NCBI RefSeq assembly: GCF_902167145.1
Contig: NC_050105.1
Location: 139,423,988 to 139,487,987 of the forward strand
Source of the DNA: Zea mays
Lineage: Eukaryota; Streptophyta; Magnoliopsida; Poales; Poaceae
DNA length: 64,000 nt
Direction: 5' to 3'
Made by a program: the position numbers and the translations under genes. Under the pieces are notes generated by a model. It saw nothing but the letters and a program-made list of their open reading frames with translations. It was not told the DNA's origin and ran no database searches. This document shows, one piece after another, positions 36,498-47,500 of this stretch (its first letter is position 1; each line of letters opens with the position of its first letter).

Positions 36498-39400
36498 TCA
36501 ATCCAAGTTCCGCGAATCTAAGACATTTAGCTCACTACGCAACCTGCAAAAGGTCTTCTCATCTAGAGGCTTAGTGAAGATATCGGCTAGCTGGTTCTCG
36601 GTGCTAACATGAAACACTTCGATATCTCCCTTTTGCTGGTGGTCTCTCAAAAAGTGATGCCGGATGTCTATGTGCTTTGTGCGGCTGTGTTCAACAGGAT
36701 TTTCCGCCATGCGGATAGCACTCTCATTATCACATAGGAGTGGGACTTTGCTCAGATTGTAGCCAAAGTCCCTGAGGGTTTGCCTCATCCAAAGTAGTTG
36801 CGCGCAACACTGACCTGCGGCAACGTACTCGGCCTCAGCGGTGGATAGGGCAACGGATGTTTGTTTCTTGGAATTCCATGACACCAGGGACCTTCCTAAG
36901 AATTGGCACGTCCCCGATGTACTCTTCCTATCGACCTTACATCCAGCATAGTCGGAGTCTGAGTATCCAACTAAGTCAAAGGTAGACCCCTTTGGATACC
37001 AGAGCCCGAAGCAAGGCGTAGCAACCAAATATCTAAGAATTCGCTTCACCGCCACTAAGTGACACTCCTTAGGATCGGATTGAAATCTAGCACACATGCA
37101 TACGCTAAGCATAATATCCGGTCTACTAGCACATAAGTAAAGCAAAGAACCTATCATTGACCGGTATGCTTTTTGATCAACGGACTTACCTCCTTTGTTG
37201 AGGTCGGTGTGTCCGTCGGTCCCCATCGGAGTCTTTGCGGGCTTGGCGTCCTTCATCCCAAACCGCTTTAGCAGATCTTGCGTGTACTTCGTTTGGGAGA
37301 TGAAGGTGCCGTCCTTGAGTTGCTTCACTTGGAACCCAAGGAAGTAGTTCAACTCGCCCATCATCGACATCTCGAATTTCTGCGTCATCACCCTGCTAAA
37401 CTCTTCACAAGACTTTTGGTTAGTAGAACCAAATATTATGTCATCAACATAAATTTGGCACACAAACAAATCACCATCACATGTCTTAGTGAAAAGAGTT
37501 GGATCGGCCTTCCCAACCTTGAAAGCATTAGCGAGTAAAAAGTCTCTAAGGCATTCATACCATGCTCTTGGGGCTTGCTTAAGTCCATAGAGCGCCTTAG
37601 AGAGCTTACACACGTGGTCGGGATACCGTTCATCCTCGAAGCCAGGGGGTTGCTCCACGTACACCTCCTCCTTGATTGGCCCGTTGAGGAAAGCGCTCTT
37701 CACATCCATTTGGTACAACCTGAAAGAATGGTGAGCGGCATATGCTAGCAAAATACGAATGGACTCTAGCCTAGCCACAGGAGCAAAGGTCTCCTCAAAG
37801 TCCAAACCTGCGACTTGGGCATAACCTTTTGCCACAAGTCGAGCCTTGTTCCTCGTCACCACCCCGTGCTCGTCCTGTTTGTTGCGGAACACCCACTTGG
37901 TTCCCACAACATTTTGCTTCGGACGAGGCACCAGTGTCCAAACTTCATTGCGCTTGAAGTTGTTTAGCTCCTCTTGCATGGCCAACACCCAGTCCGGATC
38001 TAGCAAGGCCTCCTCTACCCTGAAAGGCTCAATAGAAGAGACAAAAGAGTAATGCTCACAAAAATTAACTAATCGAGATCGAGTAGTTACTCCCTTGCTA
38101 ATGTCACCCAGAATTTGGTCGACGGGATGATCCCTTTGAATCATCGCTCGAACTTGGGTTGGAGGTGCCGGTTGCACTTCTTCCTCCATCACTTGATTAT
38201 CTTGTGCTCCCCCTTGATCAAGCGCCTCCACTTGAGGTACCTGTTCGTCATCTTTGGTTGGGGGATGCACCATAGTTGAGGAAGAAGGTTGATCTCGTTC
38301 ATCTTGTTCCTGTGGCCGTACTTCTCCAATCGCCATGGTTCGTATAGCGGCCGTCGGAACATCTTCTTCATCTACATCATCACAATCAACAATTTGCTCT
38401 CTTGGAGAGCCATTAGTCTCATCAAATACAACGTCGCTAGAGACTTCAACCAAACCCGATGATTTGTTGAAGACTCTATACGCCTTTGTATTTGAGTCAT
38501 AACCTAACAAAAACCCTTCTACAGCTTTGGGAGCAAACTTAGAATTTCTACCCTTCTTCACTAGAATGTAGCATTTACTCCCAAATACACGAAAGTACGA
38601 TACATTGGGTTTGTTACCGGTTAGAAGCTCATACGACGTCTTCTTGAGGAGGCGATGAAGGTAGACCCTGTTGATGGCATGGCAAGCAGTGTTCACGGCT
38701 TCCGTCCAAAAGCACTCGGGGATCTTGAATTCTCCTAGCATCGTCCTCGCCATGTCGATGAGCGTCCTGTTCTTCCTCTCTACCACACCATTTTGCTGTG
38801 GTGTGTAGGGAGCGGAGAACTCGTGCTTGATTCCTTCATCTTCAAGGAACTCCTCCACTTGAAGGTTCTTGAACTCGGACCCGTTGTCGCTCCTTATCTT
38901 CTTCACCTTGAGCTCAAACTCATTTTGAGCTCTCCTGAGAAAGCGCTTGAGGGTCCCTTGGGTTTCAGACTTATCCTGCAAAAAGAACACCCAAGTGAAG
39001 CGGGAAAAATCATCAACAATAACTAAACCATACTTACTTCCCCCTATGCTTAGATAGGCGACGGGTCCGAAGAGGTCCATATGCAGTAGCTCCAGGGGTC
39101 TTGACGTGGTCATCACATTCTTGCTGTGATGCGCTCCTCCCACCTGTTTACCTGCCTGACAAGCTGCACAAGGTCTATCTTTTTCGAAATGAACATTTGT
39201 TAGACCTATCACATGTTCTCCCTTTAGAAGCTTGTGGAGGTTCTTCATCCCCACATGTGCTAAGCGGCGATGCCACAGCCAGCCCATGCAAGTCTTAGCC
39301 ATTAAGCATGCATCTAGACCGGCCTCTTCTTTTGCAAAATCAACTAAATAAAGTTTGCCGTCTAATACACCCTTAAAAGCTAGTGAACCATCACTTCTTC

Positions 39401-39704
39401 TAAAGACAGACACATCTACATTTGTAAATAAACAATTATATCCCATTTGACATAATTGACTGACAGATAGCAAATTATATCCAAGACTCTCCACTAAGAA
39501 TACATTTGATATAGAATGCTCATTAGAAATTGCAATTTTACCTAGCCCTTTTACCTTGCCTTGATTCCCATCACCGAATATGATTGAATCTTGGGAATCC
39601 TTATTCTTGACGTAGGAGGTGAACATCTTCTTCTCCCCCGTCATATGGTTTGTGCATCCGCTATCAATAATCCAGCTTGAACCCCCGGATGCATAAACCT
39701 GCAA
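36498..39704 (-). CDS. Element C Pol polyprotein (protease, integrase, RT, RNase H), intact
   Basis: Ty1/Copia Pol with no internal stop. Domain order from the N terminus: protease with [13 protein letters not shown] (D at about residue 14); GAG-pre-integrase zinc region [12 protein letters not shown]...CAACQ; integrase with [15 protein letters not shown] and [16 protein letters not shown] with [25 protein letters not shown] and YVDDIIFGS (about residue 750); RNase H with [20 protein letters not shown] and [11 protein letters not shown]. The frame is +1 relative to gag and stays open back to about 39742, overlapping the gag end by about 30 bases. The first codon of the given span is TTG, so the real start is not an ATG here. 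Pol must come from frameshifting, splicing at the acceptor-like TTGCAG|GTTTATG (39699/39698) or another route. All key motifs are present, so the copy could be functional. Confidence 0.93.
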   Translation of the reverse strand: MQVYASGGSSWIIDSGCTNHMTGEKKMFTSYVKNKDSQDSIIFGDGNQGKVKGLGKIAISNEHSISNVFLVESLGYNLLSVSQLCQMGYNCLFTNVDVSVFRRSDGSLAFKGVLDGKLYLVDFAKEEAGLDACLMAKTCMGWLWHRRLAHVGMKNLHKLLKGEHVIGLTNVHFEKDRPCAACQAGKQVGGAHHSKNVMTTSRPLELLHMDLFGPVAYLSIGGSKYGLVIVDDFSRFTWVFFLQDKSETQGTLKRFLRRAQNEFELKVKKIRSDNGSEFKNLQVEEFLEDEGIKHEFSAPYTPQQNGVVERKNRTLIDMARTMLGEFKIPECFWTEAVNTACHAINRVYLHRLLKKTSYELLTGNKPNVSYFRVFGSKCYILVKKGRNSKFAPKAVEGFLLGYDSNTKAYRVFNKSSGLVEVSSDVVFDETNGSPREQIVDCDDVDEEDVPTAAIRTMAIGEVRPQEQDERDQPSSSTMVHPPTKDDEQVPQVEALDQGGAQDNQVMEEEVQPAPPTQVRAMIQRDHPVDQILGDISKGVTTRSRLVNFCEHYSFVSSIEPFRVEEALLDPDWVLAMQEELNNFKRNEVWTLVPRPKQNVVGTKWVFRNKQDEHGVVTRNKARLVAKGYAQVAGLDFEETFAPVARLESIRILLAYAAHHSFRLYQMDVKSAFLNGPIKEEVYVEQPPGFEDERYPDHVCKLSKALYGLKQAPRAWYECLRDFLLANAFKVGKADPTLFTKTCDGDLFVCQIYVDDIIFGSTNQKSCEEFSRVMTQKFEMSMMGELNYFLGFQVKQLKDGTFISQTKYTQDLLKRFGMKDAKPAKTPMGTDGHTDLNKGGKSVDQKAYRSMIGSLLYLCASRPDIMLSVCMCARFQSDPKECHLVAVKRILRYLVATPCFGLWYPKGSTFDLVGYSDSDYAGCKVDRKSTSGTCQFLGRSLVSWNSKKQTSVALSTAEAEYVAAGQCCAQLLWMRQTLRDFGYNLSKVPLLCDNESAIRMAENPVEHSRTKHIDIRHHFLRDHQQKGDIEVFHVSTENQLADIFTKPLDEKTFCRLRSELNVLDSRNLD

Positions 39705-39711
39705 GGCAAAT

Positions 39712-42096
39712 TTAGGCTTGGGTCTTAGGTACCCAACTCATGTTGGGTCCTACAAGGTTAGTGCAAATATCCTTAGGGACCCAAATGCAAGTCCTGTCTC
39801 CCTTGCATTTTGCCCCTAACTTCCTAGCAACTATTTTCCTATCCTTTCTACAAATAGCAAAGGAAGTGTTTAAAGCACAATAAATTATAGAAGGTTCATT
39901 CACTACTTTCCTAGGAGCATGAATAACATTCTTTCTAGGCACATGAGCAATATTTCTCCTAGGCATATCCCTATCATGCTTATAAGAAGAACTAGAGGCA
40001 AACATGGCATGAGAATCATAAACATGTGAATCAAAATCATTATAAGCATTTCTAGCATTTCTCCTATCATAATACATAAAAGCATGGTTCTTTTTAGCAT
40101 TACTAGCCATAGGGGCCTTCCCTTTCTCCTTGACGAAGATGGGAGCCTTATGGCTTGTTAAGTTCTTGGCCTCTCTCTTGAAGCCAAGACCATCCTTAAT
40201 TGAGGGGTGTCTACCAACCGTATAGGCATCCCTTGCAAATTTTATTTTATCAACTTCATTCTTGCTAGTCTTAAGTTGGGCATTAAGACTAGCCACTTCC
40301 TTATTTAATTTGGAAATTAAAACTAGATGTTCACTACAGGCATCAACATCGAAATCCTTACACCTAGTGCAAATCTTAACATGTTCTACACAAGAATTAG
40401 ATTTATTTGCTACTTCTAACTTAGCATTTAAATCATTGTTAACACCTTGTAAGGTAGAAATGGTTTCATGACAAGTAGATAGTTCATAAGAAAGCATTTC
40501 ATTTCTTTTTATTTCTAAAGCATATGATTTTTGTGCCTCTACAAATTTATCATGTTCATCATACAATAAATCCTCCTGCTTTTCTAAAAGCCTATCCTTT
40601 TCATTCAATGCATCAATCAATTCATTGATTTTATCTATCTTAGATCTATCTAAGCCCTTGAACAAGTATGAATAATCTATGTCATTATCACTAGACTCAC
40701 TATCACTAGAAGAAGCATAAGTGGAGTCTTGAGTACTCACCTTCTTCTCCCTTGCCATAAGACATGTGAGACGCTCGTTGGGGAAGAGAGCCGATTTGTT
40801 GAAGGCAGTGGCGGCGAGTCCTTCGTTGTCGGAGTCGGAGGAGGAGCAATCCGAGTCCCACTCCTTTCCTAGATGCGCCTCGCCCTTTGCCTTCTTGTAT
40901 TGCTTCTTCTTTTCTCTTTTGTTCCCCTTTTCCTGGTCACTTTCATTATCGGGACAGTTAGCGATAAAATGACCAAGCTTACCGCATTTGAAGCATGAGC
41001 GCTTCCCCTTGGTCTTGGTCTTGCTTGGCTTCCCCTTGCGACCATTTAGCGCCGTCTTGAATCTCTTGATGATGAGAGCCATCTCTTCATCGTTGAGTCC
41101 GGCCGCCTCAATTTGTGCCACCTTGCTAGGTAGCGCCTCCTTGCTTCGTGTTGCCTTGAGAGCGAGAGGTTGCGGCTCGTTGATCGGACCATTCAAGGCG
41201 TCGTCCACATATCTCGCCTCCTTGATCATCATTCGCCCGCTAACAAATTTCCCAAGAACTTCTTCGGGCGACATCTTGGTGTACCTGGGATTTTCACGTA
41301 TATTGTTCACCAAGTGAGGATCAAGAACGGTAAATGACCTTAGCATTAGGCGGACGACGTCGTGGTCCGTCCATCGCGTGCTCCCGTAGCTTCTTATCTT
41401 GTTGATAAGGGTCTTGAGCCGATTGTATGTTTGCGTTGGCTCCTCGCCCCTTATCATTGCGAACCGTCCAAGCTCGCCCTCCACCAACTCCATCTTGGTG
41501 AGTAAGGTGACGTCGTTCCCCTCATGAGAAATCTTGAGGGTGTCCCAGATTTGCTTGGCGTTATCCAAGCCGCTCACCTTATGGTATTCATTCCTGCACA
41601 AGGAAGCTAGAAGAACAGTAGTAGCTTGTGCATTCTTATGAATTTGTTCATTAATGAACATGGGACTATCCGAACTATCAAAATGCATTCCACTCTCTAC
41701 AATCTCCCATATACTAGGATGGAGAGAGAATAGGTGACTACGCATTTTGTGGCTCCAAAATCCGTAGTCCTCTCCATCAAAGTGTGGGGGCTTGCCGAGT
41801 GGAATGGAGAGCAAATGAGAATGTGAACTTTGCGGAATACGAGAGTAATCAAAAGAAAAGTTCGAATTAACCGGTTTTCTTCTCTCGTAGTTGTTGTGGT
41901 CCTCGTCCTTTTGGGAAGAAGTAGACTCATCGCTGTCGTAGTAGACGATCTCCTTGATGCGTCTTGTCTTCTTCTTCTTCCCATCTCTTCGCTTGTGGCC
42001 CGAGCCCGAGTCATTGGACTTGTCATCCCTTGGTTCGTTGACGAAGGACTCCTTCTCCTTGTCGTTGATCACAATTCCCTTCCCCTTAGGATCCAT
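39712..42096 (-). CDS. Element C Gag (794 aa), intact
   Basis: Copia capsid/nucleocapsid precursor. Residues 1-75 are basic and Ser/Asp-rich. The UBN2-type gag domain spans about 95-300 ([48 protein letters not shown]). The zinc knuckle is C368-x2-C371-x4-H376-x4-C381 ([14 protein letters not shown]). An acidic linker and a long Lys/Glu/Leu-rich coiled-coil-like part (about 470-640) follow. The C terminus is basic and ends WVPKTQA. The start is the ATG at 42096, about 37 bases inside the PBS. Long Gag C-terminal extensions are typical of Sireviruses. No stops or frameshifts were seen. Confidence 0.93.
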   Translation of the reverse strand: MDPKGKGIVINDKEKESFVNEPRDDKSNDSGSGHKRRDGKKKKTRRIKEIVYYDSDESTSSQKDEDHNNYERRKPVNSNFSFDYSRIPQSSHSHLLSIPLGKPPHFDGEDYGFWSHKMRSHLFSLHPSIWEIVESGMHFDSSDSPMFINEQIHKNAQATTVLLASLCRNEYHKVSGLDNAKQIWDTLKISHEGNDVTLLTKMELVEGELGRFAMIRGEEPTQTYNRLKTLINKIRSYGSTRWTDHDVVRLMLRSFTVLDPHLVNNIRENPRYTKMSPEEVLGKFVSGRMMIKEARYVDDALNGPINEPQPLALKATRSKEALPSKVAQIEAAGLNDEEMALIIKRFKTALNGRKGKPSKTKTKGKRSCFKCGKLGHFIANCPDNESDQEKGNKREKKKQYKKAKGEAHLGKEWDSDCSSSDSDNEGLAATAFNKSALFPNERLTCLMAREKKVSTQDSTYASSSDSESSDNDIDYSYLFKGLDRSKIDKINELIDALNEKDRLLEKQEDLLYDEHDKFVEAQKSYALEIKRNEMLSYELSTCHETISTLQGVNNDLNAKLEVANKSNSCVEHVKICTRCKDFDVDACSEHLVLISKLNKEVASLNAQLKTSKNEVDKIKFARDAYTVGRHPSIKDGLGFKREAKNLTSHKAPIFVKEKGKAPMASNAKKNHAFMYYDRRNARNAYNDFDSHVYDSHAMFASSSSYKHDRDMPRRNIAHVPRKNVIHAPRKVVNEPSIIYCALNTSFAICRKDRKIVARKLGAKCKGDRTCIWVPKDICTNLVGPNMSWVPKTQA

Positions 42097-42132
42097 CTCT
42101 TCGGGCGGTTAGTCCCTTTCTTGAAGAGAACG

Positions 42133-42144
42133 GCTTTGATACCA
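42133..42144 (-). other. Element C primer-binding site
   Basis: TGGTATCAAAGC on the minus strand, complementary to initiator methionine tRNA, two bases from the 5' LTR end. It differs from the element A site at one base. Confidence 0.9.
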
Positions 42145-42146
42145 AT

Positions 42147-43420
42147 TGAGAGCACCTAGAGGGGGGGTGAATAGGTGATCCTGTAAAAAACTTCAAACTT
42201 ATAGCCACAAAACTTGATTAGGTGTTAGCACAGTTTATGCCAAGTGGCTAGAGAGGAGTCAAAACACAATAACCACAAGAATCCAATCAAGCACAGAGTG
42301 ACACAGTGGTTTTATCCCGTAGTTCGGCCAAGACCAACGCTTGCCTACTCCACGTTGTGGCGTCCCAACGGACGAGGGTTGCAATCAACCCCTCTCAAGC
42401 GGTCCAAAGACCCACTTGAATACCACGGTGTTTTGTTTTCCTTTCACTATCCCGTTTGCAAGGAATCTCCACAAATTGGAGTCTCTTGCCCTTACAAGTA
42501 TATGATCACAAATGAAACACAGAGTAAGGGAGGGAAGCAACACACACAAATCCACAGCAAAAGCGCACACACACGGCCAAGAATCGAGCTCACAAGACTA
42601 TCTCAGAGTTCTCACTTAGAACAGAGCTCGAATCACTTAGAAACACAAACGAATGCGCAGAGACTTAGTGTGGATGATCAAGAATGCTCAAAGGTTGCTT
42701 GTGTATCTCCTCCATGCGCCTAGGGGCTCCTTTTATAGCCCCAAGGCAGCTAGGAGCCGTTGAGAGCAAATCCGGAAGGCCATCTTTGCCTTCTGTCGTC
42801 GGGGGCACCGGACAGTCCGGTGCACACCGGACACTGTCCGGTGCCCGATTTGTTTCCTTAAACGGCGAAGACGACCGTTGCAGACCGTTGGCAGATCTGG
42901 CGCTGTTGGCGCACCGGACATGTCCGGTGCACACCGGACAGTCCGGTGCCGTCTTCCGACCGTTGGCTCGGCCACGTGTCCCGCGCGGATTGCGCGGCCG
43001 ACCGTTGGCCCTGGCCGACCGTTGGCTCACCGGACAGTCCGGTGCACACCGGACAGTCCGGTGAATTTTAGCCGTACGCCGCCGGCCAATTTCCCGAGAG
43101 CGGCCAGTTCGAGTCGCGCCAGCCTGGCACACCGGACACTGTCCGGTGCACACCGGACAGTCCGGTGCTCCAGACCGAGCTGGGTCTTGGCAGCATACAG
43201 CCAAGTCCCTTCTCCTTTTCTCTATTCTTCTTCTTTCTGTTTCTAACACTTAGACAGATACATTAGTACTTAAAACCAATGTACTAAGGCTTAGAAACGT
43301 ACCTTTACTTCATGATTTTCACCTTGTTCATCCATGTACATAAATTCCCAATTAAGCACATGTGTTGGCACTCAATCACCAAAATACATAGAAATGGCCC
43401 AAGGGCACATTTCCCTTTCA
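42147..43420 (-). repeat. Element C 5' LTR
   Basis: Same termini and length as the 3' LTR (offset 7,719). The TATA box (minus) is at 42731-42737 and the palindrome cluster at 42805-43174. CTTAG follows at 43421-43425. Confidence 0.95.
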
Positions 43421-43425
43421 CTTAG

Positions 43426-43462
43426 GCACTTAAGCTGGAATAATTCGGGTGGTTCTGCCACA
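43426..43462 (+). repeat. Element D solo LTR, last 37 bp
   Basis: Continues the D LTR after the second CTTAG and ends GGTTCTGCCACA. It is followed by CCTCG (43463-43467), the second copy of the D target duplication. Confidence 0.9.
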
Positions 43463-43467
43463 CCTCG

Positions 43468-44550
43468 GCTCGATCGGCCTTGTTGTCTAGGGCTCCTCTA
43501 GCTTAGTTAAAGAAACCCCTCGGCCGCCCTTCGATGAGCCGAGGCCAGGGGTAGCGATATCAGTATGAACAGAGGCGGAGTTGGCTCGAGAATGGGAACC
43601 TGGTTGGCCGGAGCCTAGCCGTGTTGTCCGTCAGCGGAGCCGACGCCAAAGTCGATCAGCCGAGGCCTCGGGTCGGGCTAGCGCCCTTGGAAGCCGGTTG
43701 GCCGAGGCCCCAGGGGTAACCGGCCGAGCCGCCTGCTCGGGCCGGATTCCCGGAGAAGTCCTTGATCGCGTCGCCGTCCGAAGCTGGGTCGGACTTTGCC
43801 GAAGACGTCGTCGATGCCGAAGGTGCTACGGCTCCCTTCAGCATGAAGACCCGAGCCTGCAGGATCAGATCGTCTTGTAGCGTGTGCCTTCTGCGGCCGC
43901 CGAGGCCAGAAAACACACCCTCGCCGTGCTTGCGAAGCTGCGTCTTTTTCCTCTTGTTTCGAGCATCTGGACTCTCTGTCGGTAACAGGGATGTTTGTGT
44001 GAGCGAGAGTTGCTTCTCGCGGAAGGGACGAGTGAGGTATCCGTATCCTAGAGGCGTGGGAGTCCCTCGGCTCAGTCGGCCTTGCCGCTTACGCGTACTT
44101 TCACCCGTCCATGAGGCCCTGTCCCCGACTTAGTCGAGAAGGCTTGAAGGACTGCTTCGGCAGGAGAGCTTCCGAACGTGAAGACTTGTTCGGTCCACGG
44201 AGTCGCTTTATCCGAACGCGAGTTACTTATCGCAGAAGGTGATGAGTGAGGTATCCGTATCCCGGAGGCGTAGGAGTCCCTCGGCTCGGTCAGCCTTGGC
44301 TGCTTACGTGTACTCCGTCGTTTCCAGGATCCGCTTTCCGAAGTAGTCAAGAAGCACGAAAGAAATCCTGCTAAAAAGAGATCCTTTTTCGAGGAAAAAT
44401 TCGACGCAGAGGGGGTCTCCCCCCTTTTAGCCCCCGAGGGAGGGTCGGGCTTTGCCGAGGCTAGGCCGACCCTTCCCTGACGACTAAACTTTGCGTAGGT
44501 GCGAGGTATATGAACAACTTGGAAACATCTTAAGGGTAGAAGCGACGTAG
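43468..44550 (-). mobile_element. Element E post-pol internal region, proximal part
   Basis: Non-coding GC-rich sequence between the pol stop and the D insertion. Two copies of a repeat with GAGTGAGGTATCCGTATCC (plus-strand reading) lie at about 44003-44100 and 44218-44312; a third is at 29815-29857, cut by D. Confidence 0.75.
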
Positions 44551-47500
44551 CTATTTGATGTTCCAAGCGTTGCCGTAGATCTCGCCTTGATTGTTGGCCA
44601 GCTTGTATGTTCCGGGCTTCAGAACTTTGGCGATGACGAATGGCCCTTCCCAGGGGGGCGTGAGCTTGTGCCTCCCTCGGGCGTCTTGCCGCAGCCGAAG
44701 CACCAGATCGCCCACCTGGAGGTCTCGGGACCGGACCCCTCGGGCGTGGTAGCGTCGCAGGGACTGCTGGTACCGCGCCGAGTGTAGTAAGGCCCTGTCC
44801 CGAGCCTCCTCCAGCTGGTCCAGCGATTCTTCTCGGCTAGCTTGGTTGCTTTGATCGGTGTAGGCCCTCGTCCTCGGGGAGCCGTATTCCAGGTCAGTGG
44901 GCAAGATAGCTTCAGCCCCGTAGACCAGGAAAAACGGCGTGAAACCCGTGGCACGACTCGGCGTCGTCCTTAGGCTCCAGACCACCGAGGGTAGTTCCTT
45001 CATCCATCGCTTGCCGAACTTGTTGAGGTCGTTGTAGATCCGAGGCTTGAGCCCTTGTAGAATCATGCCGTTGGCACGCTCTACTTGCCCATTCGACATG
45101 GGATGAGCCACGGCGGCCCAGTCCACCCGGATATGGTGATCCTCGCAAAAATCCAAGAATTTTTTGCCGGTGAACTGGGTACCGTTGTCGGTGATGATGG
45201 AGTTTGGGACCCCGAAGCGATGGATGATGTTGGTGAAGAACGCCACCGCCTGCTCGGACCTGATGCTGTTCAGAGGTCGGACCTCGATCCACTTGGAGAA
45301 TTTGTCGATGGCGACCAGCAGGTGCGTGTAGCCCCCGGGCGCCTTCTGCAAGGGACCGACGAGGTCCAGACCCCATACAGCGAAGGGCCAGGTGATGGGT
45401 ATCGTCTGTAGAGCCTGAGCGGGCAGGTGGGTCTGCTTCGCATAGAATTGGCACCCTTCGCAGGTGCGGACAACTCTAGTGGCGTCAACCACCGCCGTTG
45501 GCCAATAGAAGCCTTGCCGGAAAGCATTCCCGACAAGGGCTCGGGGCGCTGCGTGATGGCCGCAAGCCCCCGAGTGTATTTCTTGCAGCAGTTCCCGACC
45601 TTCGGCGATGGAGATGCATCGCTGGAGGATGCCCGAGGGGCTGCGATGGTAGAGCTCTTCTTCATCGCCCAGCAAGACGAATGACTTGGCGCGTCGCGCT
45701 ACCCGCCGAGCCTCGACTTGGTCGAGGGGTAGCTCTCCTTTACGGAGATATTGCAGGTACGGGGCCTGCCAATCTCGATCAGGCGTGGCCCCGCTCTGCT
45801 CTTGCTCGACGTCCAGTGCCTCGCCCTCGGGGGCCGAGGTTACCTCGGACTGTGCCGAGGGTGCCTCGGGCTGAGCCGAGGGTACCTCAGGCTCGGGCGC
45901 GTCGTCGATCTTGACAGAGGGTTGATGCAGATCCCGGGAGAAGGCGTCCGGGGAGACCGTCGTTCGCCCCGAGGCTATTTTAGCCAGCTCGTCTGCGGTT
46001 TCGTTGTAGCGCCGAGCGATGTGGTTGAGCTCGAGCCCGAAGAACTTGTCTTCCAGGCGCCGAACCTCGTCGCAGTAGGCCTCCATCTTTGGGTCGCGGC
46101 AGTGGGAGTTCTTCATGACTTGGTCGATGACGAGCTGCGAATCACCGCGGGCGTCGAGGCGTCTGACCCCTAGCTCGATGGCGATCCGCAACCCGTTGAC
46201 CAGAGCTTCGTACTCGGCCACATTGTTGGACGCCGGGAAATGGAGGCGCAGCACGTAGCGCAAGTGCTTTCCGAGGGGCGAGATGAAGAGCAGGCCCGCG
46301 CCGGCTCCTGTCTTCATCAGCGACCCGTCGAAAAACATGGTCCAGAGCTCCGGTTGGATCGGAGCCGTCGGCAACTGGGTGTCAACCCATTCGGCCACGA
46401 AGTCCGCCAACACCTGGGACTTGATGGCCTTCCGGGGGGCGAACGAGATCGTTTCGCCCATGATTTCCACCGCCCACTTTGCGATCCTGCCCGAGGCCTC
46501 TCGGCACTGGATGATCTCCCCCAGGGGGAAGGATGACACCACAGTTACCGGATGAGACTCGAAGTAGTGTCGCAGCTTCCGCCTTGTCAGGATCACAGCA
46601 TACAGCAGCTTTTGAACTTGTGGGTAGCGGATCTTGGTCTCGGACAGCACTTCGCTGACGAAGTAGACCGGCCTCTGAACGGGCAATGCATGCCCTTCCT
46701 CTTGCCTCTCGACCACAATCGCGGCGCTGACCACCTGAGTGGTCGCGGCGACGTAGACCAAGAGGGCTTCTCCATCCGCCGGGGGCACCAAGACAGGCGC
46801 CTTTGTAAGGAGCGCCTTCAGGTTCCCGAGGGCTTCCTCGGCCTCAGGGGTCCAAGCGAAACATTCGGCCTTCCTTAAGAGGCGGTACAGAGGCAGACCT
46901 CTTTCGCCGAGGCGTGAGATGAAGCGGCTCAGGGCCGCGAGGCATCCCATGACCCTCTGTACACCTTTTAAGTCCTTGATGGGTCCCATGCTGGTGATGG
47001 CCGCGATCTTCTCCGGGTTGGCTTCAATGCCTCGCTCGGAGACGATGAACCCTAGGAGCATGCCTCGGGGCACCCCGAAGACACACTTCTCAGGATTGAG
47101 CTTGACTCCTTTCGCCTTGAGACATCGGAATGTCACTTCAAGGTCGGAGAGGAGGTCGGAAGCCTTCCTTGTCTTGACTACGATGTCATCGACGTAGGCC
47201 TCGACTGTGCGACCGATGTGTTCGCCGAACACATGGTTCATGCACCGCTGGTACGTCGCGCCCGCATTCCTCAAACCGAACGGCATGGTGACATAGCAGT
47301 ACATGCCGAACGGCGTGATGAAAGAAGTCGCGAGCTGGCCGGACTCTTTCATCCGGATCTGGTGATACCCTGAGTAGGCATCGAGGAAGGACAGGGTTTC
47401 GCACCCAGCGGTGGAATCCACGATTTGATCGATGCGAGGCAGAGGGTAGGGAACCTTCGGACATGCTTTGTTGAGACCAGTGTAGTCTACACACATCCGC

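Larger units (their letters stand above)
34428..43420 (-). mobile_element. Element C: complete, young Opie-like Sirevirus (8,993 bp)
   Basis: It is bounded by a perfect CTTAG duplication (34423-34427, 43421-43425). The 3' LTR is 34428-35701 and the 5' LTR 42147-43420, each 1,274 bp. Reading them side by side I found one difference (A at 35580 versus G at 43299). PBS, uninterrupted gag, uninterrupted pol, 3' non-coding region and PPT are all in place. Size, LTR length, palindromes and multi-PPT region fit the maize Opie family. It sits inside the solo LTR D. Confidence 0.95.
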
